Part shown: in pieces, positions 1 through 7,468 of the stretch
Position numbering within the stretch: the first letter of the stretch is position 1
Layout of the letters: each line of letters starts with the position of its first letter
NCBI RefSeq assembly: GCF_023380225.1
Contig: NZ_CP093362.1
Span: 868,001-932,000 of the forward strand
Length of the DNA stretch: 64,000 nucleotides
Reading direction: 5' to 3'
From: Apilactobacillus apisilvae
GTDB lineage: Bacteria > Bacillota > Bacilli > Lactobacillales > Lactobacillaceae
The notes under the pieces: generated by a model
Told to the model about the DNA's origin: nothing
Database searches by the model: none
The model's input: only the letters and a program-made list of their open reading frames with translations
Position numbers and translations under genes: made by a program

Positions 1-651
1 GCCAGAGAAACTCTTTACTAATTGTCCTAGTTCCAAATTAACATTGTGTTTTTGATAAGCTGCTTCAATCTTATCAGTGAATGGTTGATCGAAATATTTT
101 GACATTACACGTTCATTGGTGTCAATTAAAGTCGTGTCATGACCATGGTTAGAGAAAGCTTCAGCTAACTCAGCTCCAATGTATCCACTACCGACAATAG
201 TAATGCGTTGATTGGTTTTAGCTTTTTCAAATAATGTTTGTGCATCGTGCCAATTTTTACAGAAATAGACATTTTTATTATCTCTGCCTTCAATTGGTGG
301 CATTACGGGACGAGAACCAGTGGTCATAACTAATTTATCGTAATTATCTTCAAAGATTTCATGACTATTCATATCTTCAACTTTAACTTGTTTGTTTTCA
401 GTATCAATATCCTTAACATCATGCAACATCTTAACATTAGCACCTAAATCAGTTAATTCTTTGGGATTAGAATAAAATAGCCCTTTAGGATCAGCAACTT
501 TACCATCTAGGTATAATGCAATTCCACACGATAGGAATGAAATATTATCATTGCGTTCATAAATTGTAACTTCTGCCTTAGGATGTTCCTTTAAAATTTG
601 TTTAACAGCATAAGTTCCGGCATGTGTACATCCAATTACTATAACTTTCAT
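1..651 (-). CDS. nox: NADH oxidase (FAD-dependent, water-forming type), 3' end outside window
   Basis: Only the first 217 codons are visible; the gene continues past the left edge. The protein begins MKVIVIGCTHAGTY, a Rossmann FAD-binding start. SCGIAL places a cysteine at residue 42, the redox-active Cys of the NADH oxidase/CoA-disulfide reductase family. A second dinucleotide fold, IVGSGYIGAELAEA, lies at about 152-165 and should bind NADH. Enzymes of this family in lactic acid bacteria reduce O2 with NADH, regenerating NAD+ in the cytoplasm; water as the product is inferred from the family. The start is supported by a GGGGT ribosome site just upstream. The promoter carries a Rex-like operator (711-728), which fits redox control. 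A CoA-disulfide reductase is the main alternative. Confidence 0.85.
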   Translation of the reverse strand, partial: MKVIVIGCTHAGTYAVKQILKEHPKAEVTIYERNDNISFLSCGIALYLDGKVADPKGLFYSNPKELTDLGANVKMLHDVKDIDTENKQVKVEDMNSHEIFEDNYDKLVMTTGSRPVMPPIEGRDNKNVYFCKNWHDAQTLFEKAKTNQRITIVGSGYIGAELAEAFSNHGHDTTLIDTNERVMSKYFDQPFTDKIEAAYQKHNVNLELGQLVKSFSG

Positions 652-700
652 CAATATTACCCCATAACTAAATTTATTATTAATTACATCTATGCCCATT

Positions 701-728
701 ATTATATAGATTGTGAATATAAACACAA
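701..728 (-). promoter_or_regulatory. nox promoter with Rex-type operator
   Basis: Reading the minus strand, a -35 TTGTGT (723-728) and a -10 TATAAT (701-706) are separated by 16 nt. The stretch 711-728 reads TTGTGTTTATATTCACAA, an 18-bp inverted repeat of the TTGTG-N8-CACAA form typical of the NADH-sensing repressor Rex. It overlaps the -35 and spacer, so binding would block RNA polymerase. Rex is known to control NADH-oxidising genes in Gram-positive bacteria. Binding here is inferred. Confidence 0.65.
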
Positions 729-750
729 ACATTTTGACTTGTGAAAAATA

Positions 751-1710
751 TTAAATAAAACATTTATAATTTTGGGGGAAATTCATATCATGAAGTATGG
801 TGTCAAAAGATACAGAATAAAATTTATTTTCATAATCATCAAATAAATTATACAAGTTAGATTTTAATTCATAAAAGCATTCACTATTAAGGACTAATTT
901 TAAAGCTATAACAAGTTCAAAAATACCTCTTTGACTTGATACTTTTAGGTCATTTAAAGACAAATCTTTCTTTATACTTTTAAAAGAAGGCCCCTTAATA
1001 AGATGCATATAATATGTAACATCCCCATGAGCAACAGCATTTCTAAAATCATTTACCATATGATTAATAGCATCAATTGAAATACTTTGAATTTTAACAC
1101 TTTTATTATAGTTAATTTTATACTTCTCAGAAAATTTCTTTGATATATCTATTCTAACTTGTTCCTCAATATTATTATAAAAATAGTTAATATCACCAAA
1201 AGTTAAGAAGTTGACTAAAACCCATAAGGGTACCTGCCCATAATGATTTGTATAATGCTTTATAGCATTGTCTTCACTTTTGTTATTATACTTTTTAATA
1301 ACTTTTTTTAGTTTTTTTATGCTAGAATCTACATTAATTTTTTCATTATAATTAGAAGAATTTAAATACGCACTTTCTTCTGGATGATATTCGCAAAAAG
1401 TATAGGATATTTTAGCTCTTAAGTTGGATTCATATTCTAATAAAGCCTTATATAAAATTGATCTAAGTTCTTTATCGAAGTCATATAATTTTCTAATATC
1501 ATCAAAAGTACTATTTTTTATAAATTGTTCAGGTTTAACAATTTTCCCATTAGTATTTCTACTTAAAAATAACCATTTATATCCATTAACAATAGAATAA
1601 TAACCAAATTGTTTTAAACTAATTTTAGAATTTTCATTGGTAGATAATCCTCTTTTATTTAGTATATCAATTTGTTCATCAATTGTTTTAAAGGGTTTTT
1701 CATTAGTCAT
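751..1710 (-). CDS. Abi_2/AbiF-type HEPN-domain abortive infection protein
   Basis: This 319-residue protein belongs by eye to the Abi_2 family (AbiD/AbiF-like abortive-infection proteins). The N-terminus KPFKTIDEQIDILNKRGL and the segment LKQFGYYSIVNGYKWLF are typical, as is ESNLRAKI near residue 95. A clear HEPN RNase motif, RNAVAH (R-x4-H), lies at about residues 223-228, so an RNase toxin is likely. The start chosen is the ATG at 1708-1710, with AAGAAG upstream. A longer frame reaching 1767 begins inside a terminator hairpin and was not used. Directly upstream lie a strong promoter and a compact ncRNA ending in a terminator, so the gene would be expressed by read-through. Proteins of this group are reported to work with an adjacent RNA and have been linked to the origin of Cas13. 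Partner, trigger and target here are unknown. Confidence 0.8.
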   Translation of the reverse strand: MTNEKPFKTIDEQIDILNKRGLSTNENSKISLKQFGYYSIVNGYKWLFLSRNTNGKIVKPEQFIKNSTFDDIRKLYDFDKELRSILYKALLEYESNLRAKISYTFCEYHPEESAYLNSSNYNEKINVDSSIKKLKKVIKKYNNKSEDNAIKHYTNHYGQVPLWVLVNFLTFGDINYFYNNIEEQVRIDISKKFSEKYKINYNKSVKIQSISIDAINHMVNDFRNAVAHGDVTYYMHLIKGPSFKSIKKDLSLNDLKVSSQRGIFELVIALKLVLNSECFYELKSNLYNLFDDYENKFYSVSFDTILHDMNFPQNYKCFI

Positions 1711-1744
1711 AAGTATTCTTCTTAAACATACAAACATACATAAA

Positions 1745-1777
1745 CAAAAAGCCTTAGTACATTTCATACTAAGGCTT
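1745..1777 (-). terminator. Intrinsic terminator between ncRNA and abi gene
   Basis: On the minus strand AAGCCTTAGTA (1777-1767) pairs perfectly with TACTAAGGCTT (1759-1749) across a 7-nt loop and is followed by TTTGTTT. It ends about 38 nt before the abi start codon, so most transcripts should stop here and leave the ncRNA in excess over abi mRNA. Confidence 0.8.
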
Positions 1778-1821
1778 AGTTAGTTTGGCACCTACTCCTC
1801 GGGCCCTCCAAACTTGATCTA
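1745..1821 (-). ncRNA. Structured ncRNA upstream of the abi gene (AbiF-type associated RNA candidate)
   Basis: Transcription from the promoter at 1828-1857 should start near 1821 and stop at the hairpin at 1749-1777, giving an RNA of about 75-80 nt. A perfect 7-bp stem, AGUUUGG (1814-1808) with CCAAACU (1788-1782), closes a G-rich loop that contains the palindrome GGGCCC and GGAGUAGGUG. This is followed by an 11-bp terminator stem. The RNA contains no plausible ORF. Position, size and built-in terminator match what is known of small RNAs that accompany AbiF-like proteins. Whether it is an antitoxin, a guide or a cofactor cannot be read from sequence. Confidence 0.65.
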
Positions 1822-1827
1822 CGTATT

Positions 1828-1857
1828 ATTATATAGTGTAATATAACAATTTGTCAA
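1828..1857 (-). promoter_or_regulatory. Near-consensus promoter of the ncRNA-abi unit
   Basis: Minus strand: TTGACA (1857-1852), an 18-nt spacer, then TATAAT (1833-1828). Both hexamers are perfect sigma-A consensus, making this one of the strongest promoters in the window. An adjacent near-palindrome, ACTATATATAGT (1861-1872), could be an operator; that is a guess. Confidence 0.8.
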
Positions 1858-1942
1858 AACACTATATATAGTAAAAAACATATGAATAGGGACTAATTAT
1901 GATAAAAAATACTATATGAGGTATAAATCGTAATAATTATTT

Positions 1943-3163
1943 TTATTCAAATTCATGGTTATTTCTTAATTCAGGGACTTTCCATTTAACTAAAATGAAA
2001 GTAATTAGTACGACTAGTGCACTAACATAAAAGACAGCGTCATAGTCAAAGATTGATGAAACAACACTCCCTAAAATTGAACCAATACAAATTCCAACCG
2101 CTTGCGCACCTTGATTCAAACTAAAGGCCATTCCAGTTGAATTAGCTGGTGTTCCCTTTGCTAATAAAGTCTGAACAGATGGGAATAATGCCGCATTCGA
2201 AATTCCCGTTAAGAATCTAAAGAACCCAAAGAACAACACACTTGGGGCAAAACCTTGAGGGAATAAGAATAAAATAGCTAAGATAAAACCAATGGTTAGA
2301 ACTTTATTAGTTCCATGCTTATCACCAAATCGACCAAATAATGTCGATGCAATTACCATTCCAATTCCAGGCATTGCCGCAACTAAACCAGATACTACTG
2401 ATACATCACCAGAACCACCCATTAATTCTTTAACATAAAGTGTAATTAAAGGATTAATTGAGTTATTCATAATTTGTAATGAAATCGAGATAATTAAAAT
2501 CCAGATTACAAAATGCGGATTGGAAAAACTCTTAATAATCTTAAAGAATGATTGCTTTTTCTCTTTTAACTTAGCTGGATCTGGCTTAAAGTATTCTTCA
2601 ACAAAGAAGAACGTTAATAAAAAGAATGCGAATAATAAGGCTCCGGTTACCATAAAAGAAACTCGAATACTTAATAATTTAACTAAAACTCCACCGAAGA
2701 TGGGACCAACTAAGAAACCACTAGTATAACCGGTTGATAAAATACTTAATGCATAGCCGGTCTTATGGCGAGGAGTCCCTGTTGCGACTAATGCAATCGA
2801 ATTCGGAATCACGCCATCAAAAAAGCCTTGTAACGCCTTTAAAATTAATAGTTCCCAAATATTGGTACAAAACGCCATTAAAAAGATTGTAATAGCTGAA
2901 CCAAAGGAAGTTTGTAAAACTAATCGCTTTCGTCCATGGCGATCAGCAAAACGCCCCCACATCGCAGAAGTAAAAATAACAACCACAAATGGGGCTGCAT
3001 AAATAATTCCACTCCAAATGGCTAGTTCATTTTTGCTAAAATCACCTAATTGAGCAATATATAATGGCTGAAAAGGAATAATCTCACTAAAGGCAATTCC
3101 AGTTAAAAATGTTCCAAATAACAATATCCATAGATTCTTACGCCAATATGAATTATTGTCCAA
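1943..3163 (-). CDS. MFS multidrug-type efflux transporter (copy 1)
   Basis: A 406-residue, 12-helix major facilitator protein. Motif A, WGRFADRHGRKR, follows the second helix, and GFLVGPIFGG matches the exporter-specific motif C in helix 5. Drug:H+ antiport at the membrane is therefore likely; the substrate is unknown. The start codon is TTG at 3161-3163, preceded by AAGGAGGT at a 7-nt distance; no better ATG exists. It is a close paralogue of the gene at 3680-4903, separated only by a small unknown gene, which suggests a local duplication. MdtG-like or NorA-like names would be over-precise. Confidence 0.85.
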   Translation of the reverse strand: MDNNSYWRKNLWILLFGTFLTGIAFSEIIPFQPLYIAQLGDFSKNELAIWSGIIYAAPFVVVIFTSAMWGRFADRHGRKRLVLQTSFGSAITIFLMAFCTNIWELLILKALQGFFDGVIPNSIALVATGTPRHKTGYALSILSTGYTSGFLVGPIFGGVLVKLLSIRVSFMVTGALLFAFFLLTFFFVEEYFKPDPAKLKEKKQSFFKIIKSFSNPHFVIWILIISISLQIMNNSINPLITLYVKELMGGSGDVSVVSGLVAAMPGIGMVIASTLFGRFGDKHGTNKVLTIGFILAILFLFPQGFAPSVLFFGFFRFLTGISNAALFPSVQTLLAKGTPANSTGMAFSLNQGAQAVGICIGSILGSVVSSIFDYDAVFYVSALVVLITFILVKWKVPELRNNHEFE

Positions 3164-3230
3164 AAATAATACCTCCTTAAAATATTATGTCTTAATTCTT
3201 AAGATACTTGCTATTAAATCTAAAAGCAAT

Positions 3231-3272
3231 AAAAAAGTAACAAAATCTATATTAAGATTTTGTTACTTTTTT
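3231..3272 (-). terminator. Terminator after the small gene at 3275
   Basis: A perfect 18-bp stem (3231-3248 with 3255-3272, loop ATATTA) flanked by A and T runs, so it can act in both directions. It lies directly after the stop of the 3275-3664 gene and upstream of the copy-1 MFS gene, separating the two transcripts. Confidence 0.85.
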
Positions 3273-3274
3273 AT

Positions 3275-3664
3275 TTAAATTACTTTTCCATCTTTATCTA
3301 CTGTCACCATTGAATTTTTATCTTGATGATTTTCGAATTTACGATGTAATAATGCAATACATTCATCAATAAAATAACCAGCTGTCATTTCTTGGTGAAA
3401 ATGATTTTTGGCGCCAGTTCTTATCTGGTCAAAAGATTTTGCATAATCATTTACAAATTCTATTAGATAATCATCATATGAAATTAAATTATTAATGTTT
3501 TCATCATCAAGCCTGGCTACATACAATTCCTGATGTTTACCTTGGGTTTCATGAATCATTCGTTTTAAATCTTCAATATCATATTCAATTGCTTTTTTAT
3601 TTAAATCTTTTTTAGATAAGTTACTATCTGATAATTCGTTAATATGTTGATTATGTTTACGCAT
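3275..3664 (-). CDS. Hypothetical soluble protein, 129 aa
   Basis: I do not recognise this family. The protein is charged and helical, without a signal peptide or membrane segment. The start has a good GAGGGG site. It lies 15 nt downstream of the copy-2 MFS gene on the same strand and is followed by a strong terminator, so the two are probably co-transcribed. This could make it an accessory or regulatory partner of the exporter, but no DNA-binding motif is evident. Conserved-looking features include FHQEMTAGYFIDECIALLHRK near the C-terminus. Confidence 0.6.
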   Translation of the reverse strand: MRKHNQHINELSDSNLSKKDLNKKAIEYDIEDLKRMIHETQGKHQELYVARLDDENINNLISYDDYLIEFVNDYAKSFDQIRTGAKNHFHQEMTAGYFIDECIALLHRKFENHQDKNSMVTVDKDGKVI

Positions 3665-3679
3665 TCAAATCCCCTCTTA

Positions 3680-4903
3680 TTAAAAAGAATCTTTTCTTAT
3701 TGATGGAACCTGCCATAGCAATAAAATTAGGTTCACTAATAATAATAACGCGGTGAATATGAACACGCCACTATAATCAAAAATATTTGAGATAAATCCA
3801 CCCATCATCGAACCAACAACCGCTCCAATCGCTTGAGCTGCTTGATTTAAACTAAATACCATCCCGGTGGAACCAGCTGGCGTTTTTTTAGCTAAGACCG
3901 TCTGGATAACTGGATAAATCGCCGCATTTGATAAACCAACCAAGAACCTTAAAATTCCTAAAACAATGACACTAGTAAAGAATCCCTGTGGGAAATAAAA
4001 AATGATTGAGAAAATAAAACCATAAATCAAAATTTTGTTCGAACCAATTCGATCTCCTAAACGACCCCAGAATGGTGAAGAAATAAACATCGCGATTCCA
4101 GGTAAAGATGAAATAATCCCAGCCACTACTGTAACGGGGCCATGATTATTCATTAATTCTTTAACAAATAAACTAATTACGGGATAAATCGAATAAAGTC
4201 CAGCTTGTACAATAATAGTAGAAACTAATAGCCATGCCGTTAGCTTTGGATTGGGAAATTCTTTTAAAAAGTGAATATCGAACAATGAAGGTTGCTTTTT
4301 TATTTTGCTAGGATCAGGTTTAAAGGTTTCTTTAACCATAAATAAACTAAGTAAGAATGATAAAAATAATAGTCCACCAGTTATGAAAAAAGTAACTCGG
4401 ATTGAAAAAATACCAGCTAAAAAGCCCCCTAAAATAGGACCTAATAAGTTACCGCCAACATAACCAGTGGTAATAATTCCTAAAGCGTACCCCTCTTTTT
4501 TCTTAGGCGTTTCTGCAGCTACCAATGCCGTTGCATTAGGAATAACGCCGGCAAAAAAGCCTTGTGCTGCTCTAAGCGCTACTAATTGCCAAGCATTGGT
4601 AACCAATCCCATCAAAGTAATTGCTACTGCAGAACCAATGGTAGTTTGTAACAACAGTCTTTTACGACCATGCCGATCAGCAAAGCGTCCCCACATTGGT
4701 GCGGTAACTGCAACTACAATAAAAGTTGCAGCATAAACTAAACCACTAACCATGGATAACATCCCATGGGAGAACTTACCTAATTCACTAACATAAAGCG
4801 ACAAGAATGGAATTACTTCACTAAAACCCGTTCCCGCAATAAATGTTGCGAACCATAAAACAAATAAATTTCTTCGCCAAATCGGCTGACCTGAATCACT
4901 CAT
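3680..4903 (-). CDS. MFS multidrug-type efflux transporter (copy 2)
   Basis: A 407-residue paralogue of the transporter at 1943-3163. It carries the same motif A (WGRFADRHGRKR) and an exporter-type helix 5 motif (GYVGGNLLGPILGG). Twelve hydrophobic segments are visible. It starts at ATG 4903 with AAGAGGT upstream. The pair keeps the same length and the same N-terminal WRRNLF/WRKNLW pattern, which fits tandem duplication followed by divergence. Substrate unknown; proton-driven export of small hydrophobic compounds is inferred from the family. Confidence 0.85.
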   Translation of the reverse strand: MSDSGQPIWRRNLFVLWFATFIAGTGFSEVIPFLSLYVSELGKFSHGMLSMVSGLVYAATFIVVAVTAPMWGRFADRHGRKRLLLQTTIGSAVAITLMGLVTNAWQLVALRAAQGFFAGVIPNATALVAAETPKKKEGYALGIITTGYVGGNLLGPILGGFLAGIFSIRVTFFITGGLLFLSFLLSLFMVKETFKPDPSKIKKQPSLFDIHFLKEFPNPKLTAWLLVSTIIVQAGLYSIYPVISLFVKELMNNHGPVTVVAGIISSLPGIAMFISSPFWGRLGDRIGSNKILIYGFIFSIIFYFPQGFFTSVIVLGILRFLVGLSNAAIYPVIQTVLAKKTPAGSTGMVFSLNQAAQAIGAVVGSMMGGFISNIFDYSGVFIFTALLLLVNLILLLWQVPSIRKDSF

Positions 4904-5001
4904 AGAGTGAAAAAACCTCTTTTCTCAAATAAATATATGTATTTAATTTAATAACTGCATAATTATATCATAATACATCTATCCAAATAAGAGATAAATA
5001 A

Positions 5002-5036
5002 AAAAGATTGATAACATTATAAGTTATCAATCTTTT
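5002..5036 (-). terminator. Terminator overlapping the stop of the glycosyltransferase gene
   Basis: AAAAGATTGATAAC (5002-5015) and its perfect complement (5023-5036) form a 14-bp stem. The stop codon (5027-5029) lies inside one arm. A-rich and T-rich flanks allow function on the minus strand. Confidence 0.8.
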
Positions 5037-6409
5037 ACATCTTTCACACTATCCATATCAACATTGTCATAAACACCATGAAACAGTTTTCGGTTTTCAT
5101 TTCCTAATAAGTGATTAATGTCAAAGTCCTTTAAACGAACCCTTTTGCCGATTGAATCAATATACACTATTTTTTGCGCAATATTATTCACGCCTTGATT
5201 AGGATTTACATTAATAGTGTCACGAGGTATATCCTTATATCCTTCAACCGAACTCATTAAATCAAAACTTCGCAGATCATAATTGATGACTTGACTTTGT
5301 CCCATAAAGACAACATTTGAAGCCATTAATAAACCGGTTAAAGCTAAATATAAGTAATTTAAAATTTTAAAACCACGTTTTTGCCATGATTTTGCTAACA
5401 TCTGACTAATAATTACAGCAATAAAGAAAATAAAAATTAAATAAATTGGGTAAGCATATCTAGCCAAGTAAATTGGTCTCATCATTATAGATACTAGTAA
5501 ACCAGTTAATGCAGTAAGCATGAAATCAATCATCACAAAAGAAAACAATAAATTAAATCTTTTGTTCATTTCTCGATAACTCCAAATAATTGGATAAATA
5601 CATAAGAGCATCATCAAAATTGCAAACCAATTATCATAGATCGTTAATGTATGAATATCAGTAAATAAATTAACTAAATCATCTAAGACGCTTTCTGCAT
5701 CCATCGATGGGATCCAATAATTATTAGCAACATTCTGAACTTGAAAATATGCGACAATCCCCCAAGGAAAAAACATACCTAAGAAAAGTACAATTGAATA
5801 TACCAAAGATTGAGTATTATATTTTTGAATAACAAATTTAACAAAATAAAGTAATAATAAAAATCCAGCAGAAACTGCCGCAAAGTAATGAGTATATGAA
5901 GCTAGTGAAGCAAATAATACCGCTAAAATAATGTGCCCCGGTTTATGCGAATTATCATAATGTTGCAGTTGATTTAATAACAACGCTAACAGTAGTCCCG
6001 CCAATGCGTACATTCTAATTTGGGTTGCATATCTCATTACGCTAGGTGCTAAAAAGACACCTGCCCATTGAAGGGCATTCCCACCCGTCACACCAAAAGC
6101 TCGTACCGTTCGGCCTAAGGTAATAAAGGCTAAAATAGTTACTATGTATGAAAATAACCTAGCAAAAATAACTTTTATAAATAATGAGCTCGTCCAAAAA
6201 GTTGTAATACTTAAGTATGCTTTTAATAAAATATAATAAAACGGTGGATGTACATCCATTGAATCTAAATGAATAATATCTAGATAGTTATGTTTAACTA
6301 ACGCCATCGTAAAACTTTCATCACGCCATAAGGTAGGATGCATAAATATAATTACGTAAATAATTGATATAAAAAATAACAACATCGTAATTTTACCCTT
6401 TTTAGACAT
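5027..6409 (-). CDS. Membrane glycosyltransferase of the PMT/ArnT (GT39/GT83-like) type
   Basis: A 460-residue protein with an N-terminal membrane helix followed by TLWRDESFT and SMDVHPPFYY. These are the acidic and D-x-H-P-P motifs of the first external loop of GT-C glycosyltransferases that use polyprenyl-phosphate sugars. About nine to ten further hydrophobic segments follow, then a C-terminal tail of about 90 residues. The likely role is transfer of a sugar from a lipid carrier to a wall polymer, lipid or protein outside the membrane. Donor and acceptor are unknown. It stands alone between terminators, so neighbours do not help. Confidence 0.75.
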   Translation of the reverse strand: MSKKGKITMLLFFISIIYVIIFMHPTLWRDESFTMALVKHNYLDIIHLDSMDVHPPFYYILLKAYLSITTFWTSSLFIKVIFARLFSYIVTILAFITLGRTVRAFGVTGGNALQWAGVFLAPSVMRYATQIRMYALAGLLLALLLNQLQHYDNSHKPGHIILAVLFASLASYTHYFAAVSAGFLLLLYFVKFVIQKYNTQSLVYSIVLFLGMFFPWGIVAYFQVQNVANNYWIPSMDAESVLDDLVNLFTDIHTLTIYDNWFAILMMLLCIYPIIWSYREMNKRFNLLFSFVMIDFMLTALTGLLVSIMMRPIYLARYAYPIYLIFIFFIAVIISQMLAKSWQKRGFKILNYLYLALTGLLMASNVVFMGQSQVINYDLRSFDLMSSVEGYKDIPRDTINVNPNQGVNNIAQKIVYIDSIGKRVRLKDFDINHLLGNENRKLFHGVYDNVDMDSVKDVKD

Positions 6410-6485
6410 TTAAAATCCTCCCAATACATTATTAATATGTATTATAACAATATTTTACCAATTTTTAGATAGCTAAAATAAAAAA

Positions 6486-6503
6486 GGCAGACACAAGTCT
6501 GCC
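6486..6503 (-). terminator. Terminator after the SemiSWEET gene
   Basis: GGCAGAC (6486-6492) pairs with GTCTGCC (6497-6503) over an ACAA loop. A and T runs flank both sides, so it serves the minus-strand gene ending at 6522. Confidence 0.8.
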
Positions 6504-6521
6504 AAAAACATGTATTATATT

Positions 6522-6836
6522 TTAGTGAATAAAAACTGTTGCCAATGTAATAAAGCCAAAAATAACTCCCGGAACATTGGAAATAACTAATGGCCAATCA
6601 CGATAAGTTTTAAACCAACCATATAATGTCCACAAGGTGGCATTAATCGTTGCCACAAATGGTTGAATAGGACTGACCGGATCACCAGAAAAGTTTTGAA
6701 TAATTTCTGGAATATATGCAATATACATTAATGAAGAAGTGAAAATAGCAACCTTACTCATTAATTTTAAATTTTTAATCCGCTTGTCAGTAACATCTTT
6801 ACGTTTATCTTTTGGTACATAATTATCAATTTTCAT
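6522..6836 (-). CDS. SemiSWEET sugar transporter (PQ-loop/MtN3 family)
   Basis: A 104-residue protein with three membrane helices: a single triple-helix bundle, so it must dimerise, as SemiSWEETs do. PEIIQNFSG near residue 45 is the PQ-loop-like signature at the end of helix 1, and NATLWTLYGW belongs to the second helix. These proteins carry sugars along their gradient across the membrane. The start has a good AAAGGAG site. Upstream, TATAAT at 6917-6922 (minus) has an extended -10 TG. The sugar is unknown, though the trait fits a sugar-rich niche. Confidence 0.85.
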   Translation of the reverse strand: MKIDNYVPKDKRKDVTDKRIKNLKLMSKVAIFTSSLMYIAYIPEIIQNFSGDPVSPIQPFVATINATLWTLYGWFKTYRDWPLVISNVPGVIFGFITLATVFIH

Positions 6837-6983
6837 AAATTCTTTCTCCTTTTGGCCAAGAGCCGAAACTTGATCAAATGTATAATTAACTTTTTTATCG
6901 TTAAATTTATATTTATATTATACCATGACATATCATGTTATTTTAAATAAAAACTATCGTTATATATTTTTTCACTTATTAGA

Positions 6984-7012
6984 TTGACAATTTAAATCTT
7001 TAGCATTATGAT
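6984..7012 (+). promoter_or_regulatory. Promoter of the T-box-brnQ transcript
   Basis: TTGACA at 6984-6989, a 17-nt spacer, and TATGAT at 7007-7012. This near-consensus sigma-A promoter lies just before the T-box leader. Confidence 0.8.
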
Positions 7013-7027
7013 ATTCTATAAATAAAT

Positions 7028-7290
7028 TAATTGCGACGAGAAAGTTGAGTAACAAGGATGTCTTTTCAAGCGAGCTTCGTTAGGTGAAAGGAAGCATTAG
7101 ACTAATTGTGAAAATCCCTTTCGAGCAATGTACTTAAACGAGTGGATTAAAGTACATGGGGTACACCCCTTATAGTGTCAGCGTATGATTGTACGTGGAA
7201 AGGTAGGCTTTTATTTAGTCTACAAATGTAAGGTGGTACCGTGTCACTATGACGCCCTTAGTCCAGTAATGGATTAAGGGCGTTTTTTGT
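7028..7290 (+). promoter_or_regulatory. T-box leader, probable isoleucine specifier, upstream of brnQ
   Basis: The leader holds the T-box element AAGGTGGTACCGTGT (7230-7244), which pairs with uncharged tRNA ends. It is followed by a terminator whose arms are 7252-7264 and 7271-7283, with a T run. In stem I the conserved AGTA (near 7048) faces GTGAAAATCC. Aligning this to the tyrosine leader in this window (GATGAAATACA) places the specifier at 7114-7116, ATC, an isoleucine codon. Low charged tRNA-Ile should prevent termination and raise BrnQ synthesis. The T-box itself is certain; the specifier is an inference. Confidence 0.9.
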
Positions 7291-7324
7291 TTACTCAGTT
7301 AATACATAATTAAAAAAGGAGATG

Positions 7325-7468
7325 ATGGTTTTGGATAGTCCGATTCAGATTATTATACAAGTAGCGATTCAATTCATAAAAAACATATTTTTCAATATAT
7401 CGGAGGATTTTATTCATGGAAGATTTAAACAAAAAACCATTATCTTTAAAACAATACTTAGTTGTTAG
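7325..7468 (+). CDS. Possible small leader ORF overlapping the brnQ start
   Basis: A 47-codon frame starts at ATG 7325, or at the in-frame TTG 7331, just after AAAGGAG at 7315-7321. Spacing is better for the TTG. It runs 53 nt into brnQ in another frame. The predicted peptide begins MVLDSPIQIIIQVAIQF, a short hydrophobic, possibly amphipathic helix. It may only couple ribosomes to the brnQ site, or be chance. No known family. Confidence 0.25.
   Translation: MVLDSPIQIIIQVAIQFIKNIFFNISEDFIHGRFKQKTIIFKTILSC

Noticed and set aside
1711..1767. N-terminal extension of the abi gene to an ATG at 1767
   Set aside because: That ATG lies in the loop and arm of the ncRNA terminator, has no ribosome site, and adds 19 residues not typical of Abi_2 proteins. 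ATG 1710 has AAGAAG upstream.
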